A stretch of 64,000 nucleotides of DNA from Blastobasis lacticolella. Lineage: Eukaryota; Arthropoda; Insecta; Lepidoptera; Blastobasidae. Position numbers and translations under genes: made by a program. Below are positions 63,660-64,000 of the stretch, piece after piece (the stretch's first letter is position 1; each line of letters starts with the position of its first letter). The DNA is taken from NCBI GenBank assembly GCA_905147135.1, contig LR990060.1, positions 9,254,001-9,318,000 of the forward strand. Direction: 5' to 3'. The notes under the pieces were generated by a model. That model made no database searches. It saw only the letters and a program-made list of their open reading frames with translations, and had not been told where the DNA came from.

Positions 63660-64000
63660 GGTAATAATGATTCAGACAGAGAGTTGCAGTCTTTTGCATT
63701 AAAAAAAGTATGTGAAGGATGCAAAACACTGAGTACGAGATGGTGCAACGTCTACCATATATGAACGACTATATTTTGTCCCCCTCATTGTTCGATAATA
63801 ACGTAATATTATACGATAATAAAAGTTTATAATATGGCTTTAAAAATATTTTACTAAAAATGGCCAACTCCGGACTTACCACAACTTAAACCGTCATCGG
63901 GATTGGGTAGCATTTTATCGACAGCGTAGAGCGCTGGAGGCCTATTGGCTATAGGGTCCGAGTTGTAAGCGAGAAGTACAGAGTTCCGTGTATGTGCATC
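63660..64000. other. Unassigned DNA
   Basis: No element or gene recognised up to the window end. Confidence 0.4.

Overview
The window is AT-rich, intron- or intergene-like DNA of a lepidopteran (moth or butterfly) nuclear genome, built mostly of transposable-element copies nested in each other. The lepidopteran call is an inference from the mixture: tRNA-headed SINEs, a fixed-length SINE-like family with a GTGGTGTCCGG head and (GAT)n tail, jockey- and RTE-type LINE ends, an R4/Dong-type LINE sitting in TAA repeats, and many elements ending in (ATTT)n, (CTATGT)n, (TATC)n or (TTGAA)n-like tails. No rRNA, true tRNA, CRISPR array or bacterial-type operon was seen. The only candidate for a host gene is one short 3'-exon-like ORF near 26.55-26.77 kb on the minus strand.

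Layout. 0.5-19.5 kb: a mosaic of LINE 3' ends (families called here K, J1, J2 and J3), three SINE families (A, tRNA-headed with a GCCGAGTGG A-box; B, tRNA-headed with GAGTGGTTCAGTTGG; C, GTGGTGTCCGG head), a telomere-like GGTAGG minisatellite, a TIR MITE with a local duplication, and a perfect 57-bp palindrome. 19.9-24.03 kb: a complete LTR retrotransposon with near-identical 526/528-bp LTRs, a tRNA-Leu-like primer site and no coding capacity. 24-31 kb: mostly anonymous DNA, with a candidate host exon, a MITE with a perfect 8-bp target duplication inside a jockey 3' end, and a wrecked R4/Dong-like copy.

31.1-38.0 kb is the coding centrepiece. A plus-strand CR1/L2-group LINE has an intact 945-codon endonuclease-reverse transcriptase ORF and ends in an ATT-repeat tail. 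A minus-strand R4/Dong-type LINE abuts it; its roughly 1196-codon ORF has an RT, a CCHC knuckle and a restriction-like endonuclease and is broken by a single TGA. The R4 element has TAA/ATT repeats at both ends, so it most simply inserted into the ATT tail of its neighbour.

38-64 kb returns to mosaic: J1 and RTE fragments, SINEs, a second GGTAGGG minisatellite, a pair of TA-flanked MITEs in opposite orientation (one inside a SINE-A), an inverted and decayed mariner-like transposase, a decayed LINE C-terminus with KRPD...WDATC endonuclease-like motifs, long J1 and J2 reverse-transcriptase remnants, and several LINE 3' UTR ends.

The elements cooperate only as parasites do. SINEs and the coding-free LTR element must borrow enzymes in trans, and MITEs need transposases supplied elsewhere. 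The CR1-like ORF is the only one that looks intact. Family names rest on motifs recognised by eye; no database search was possible.
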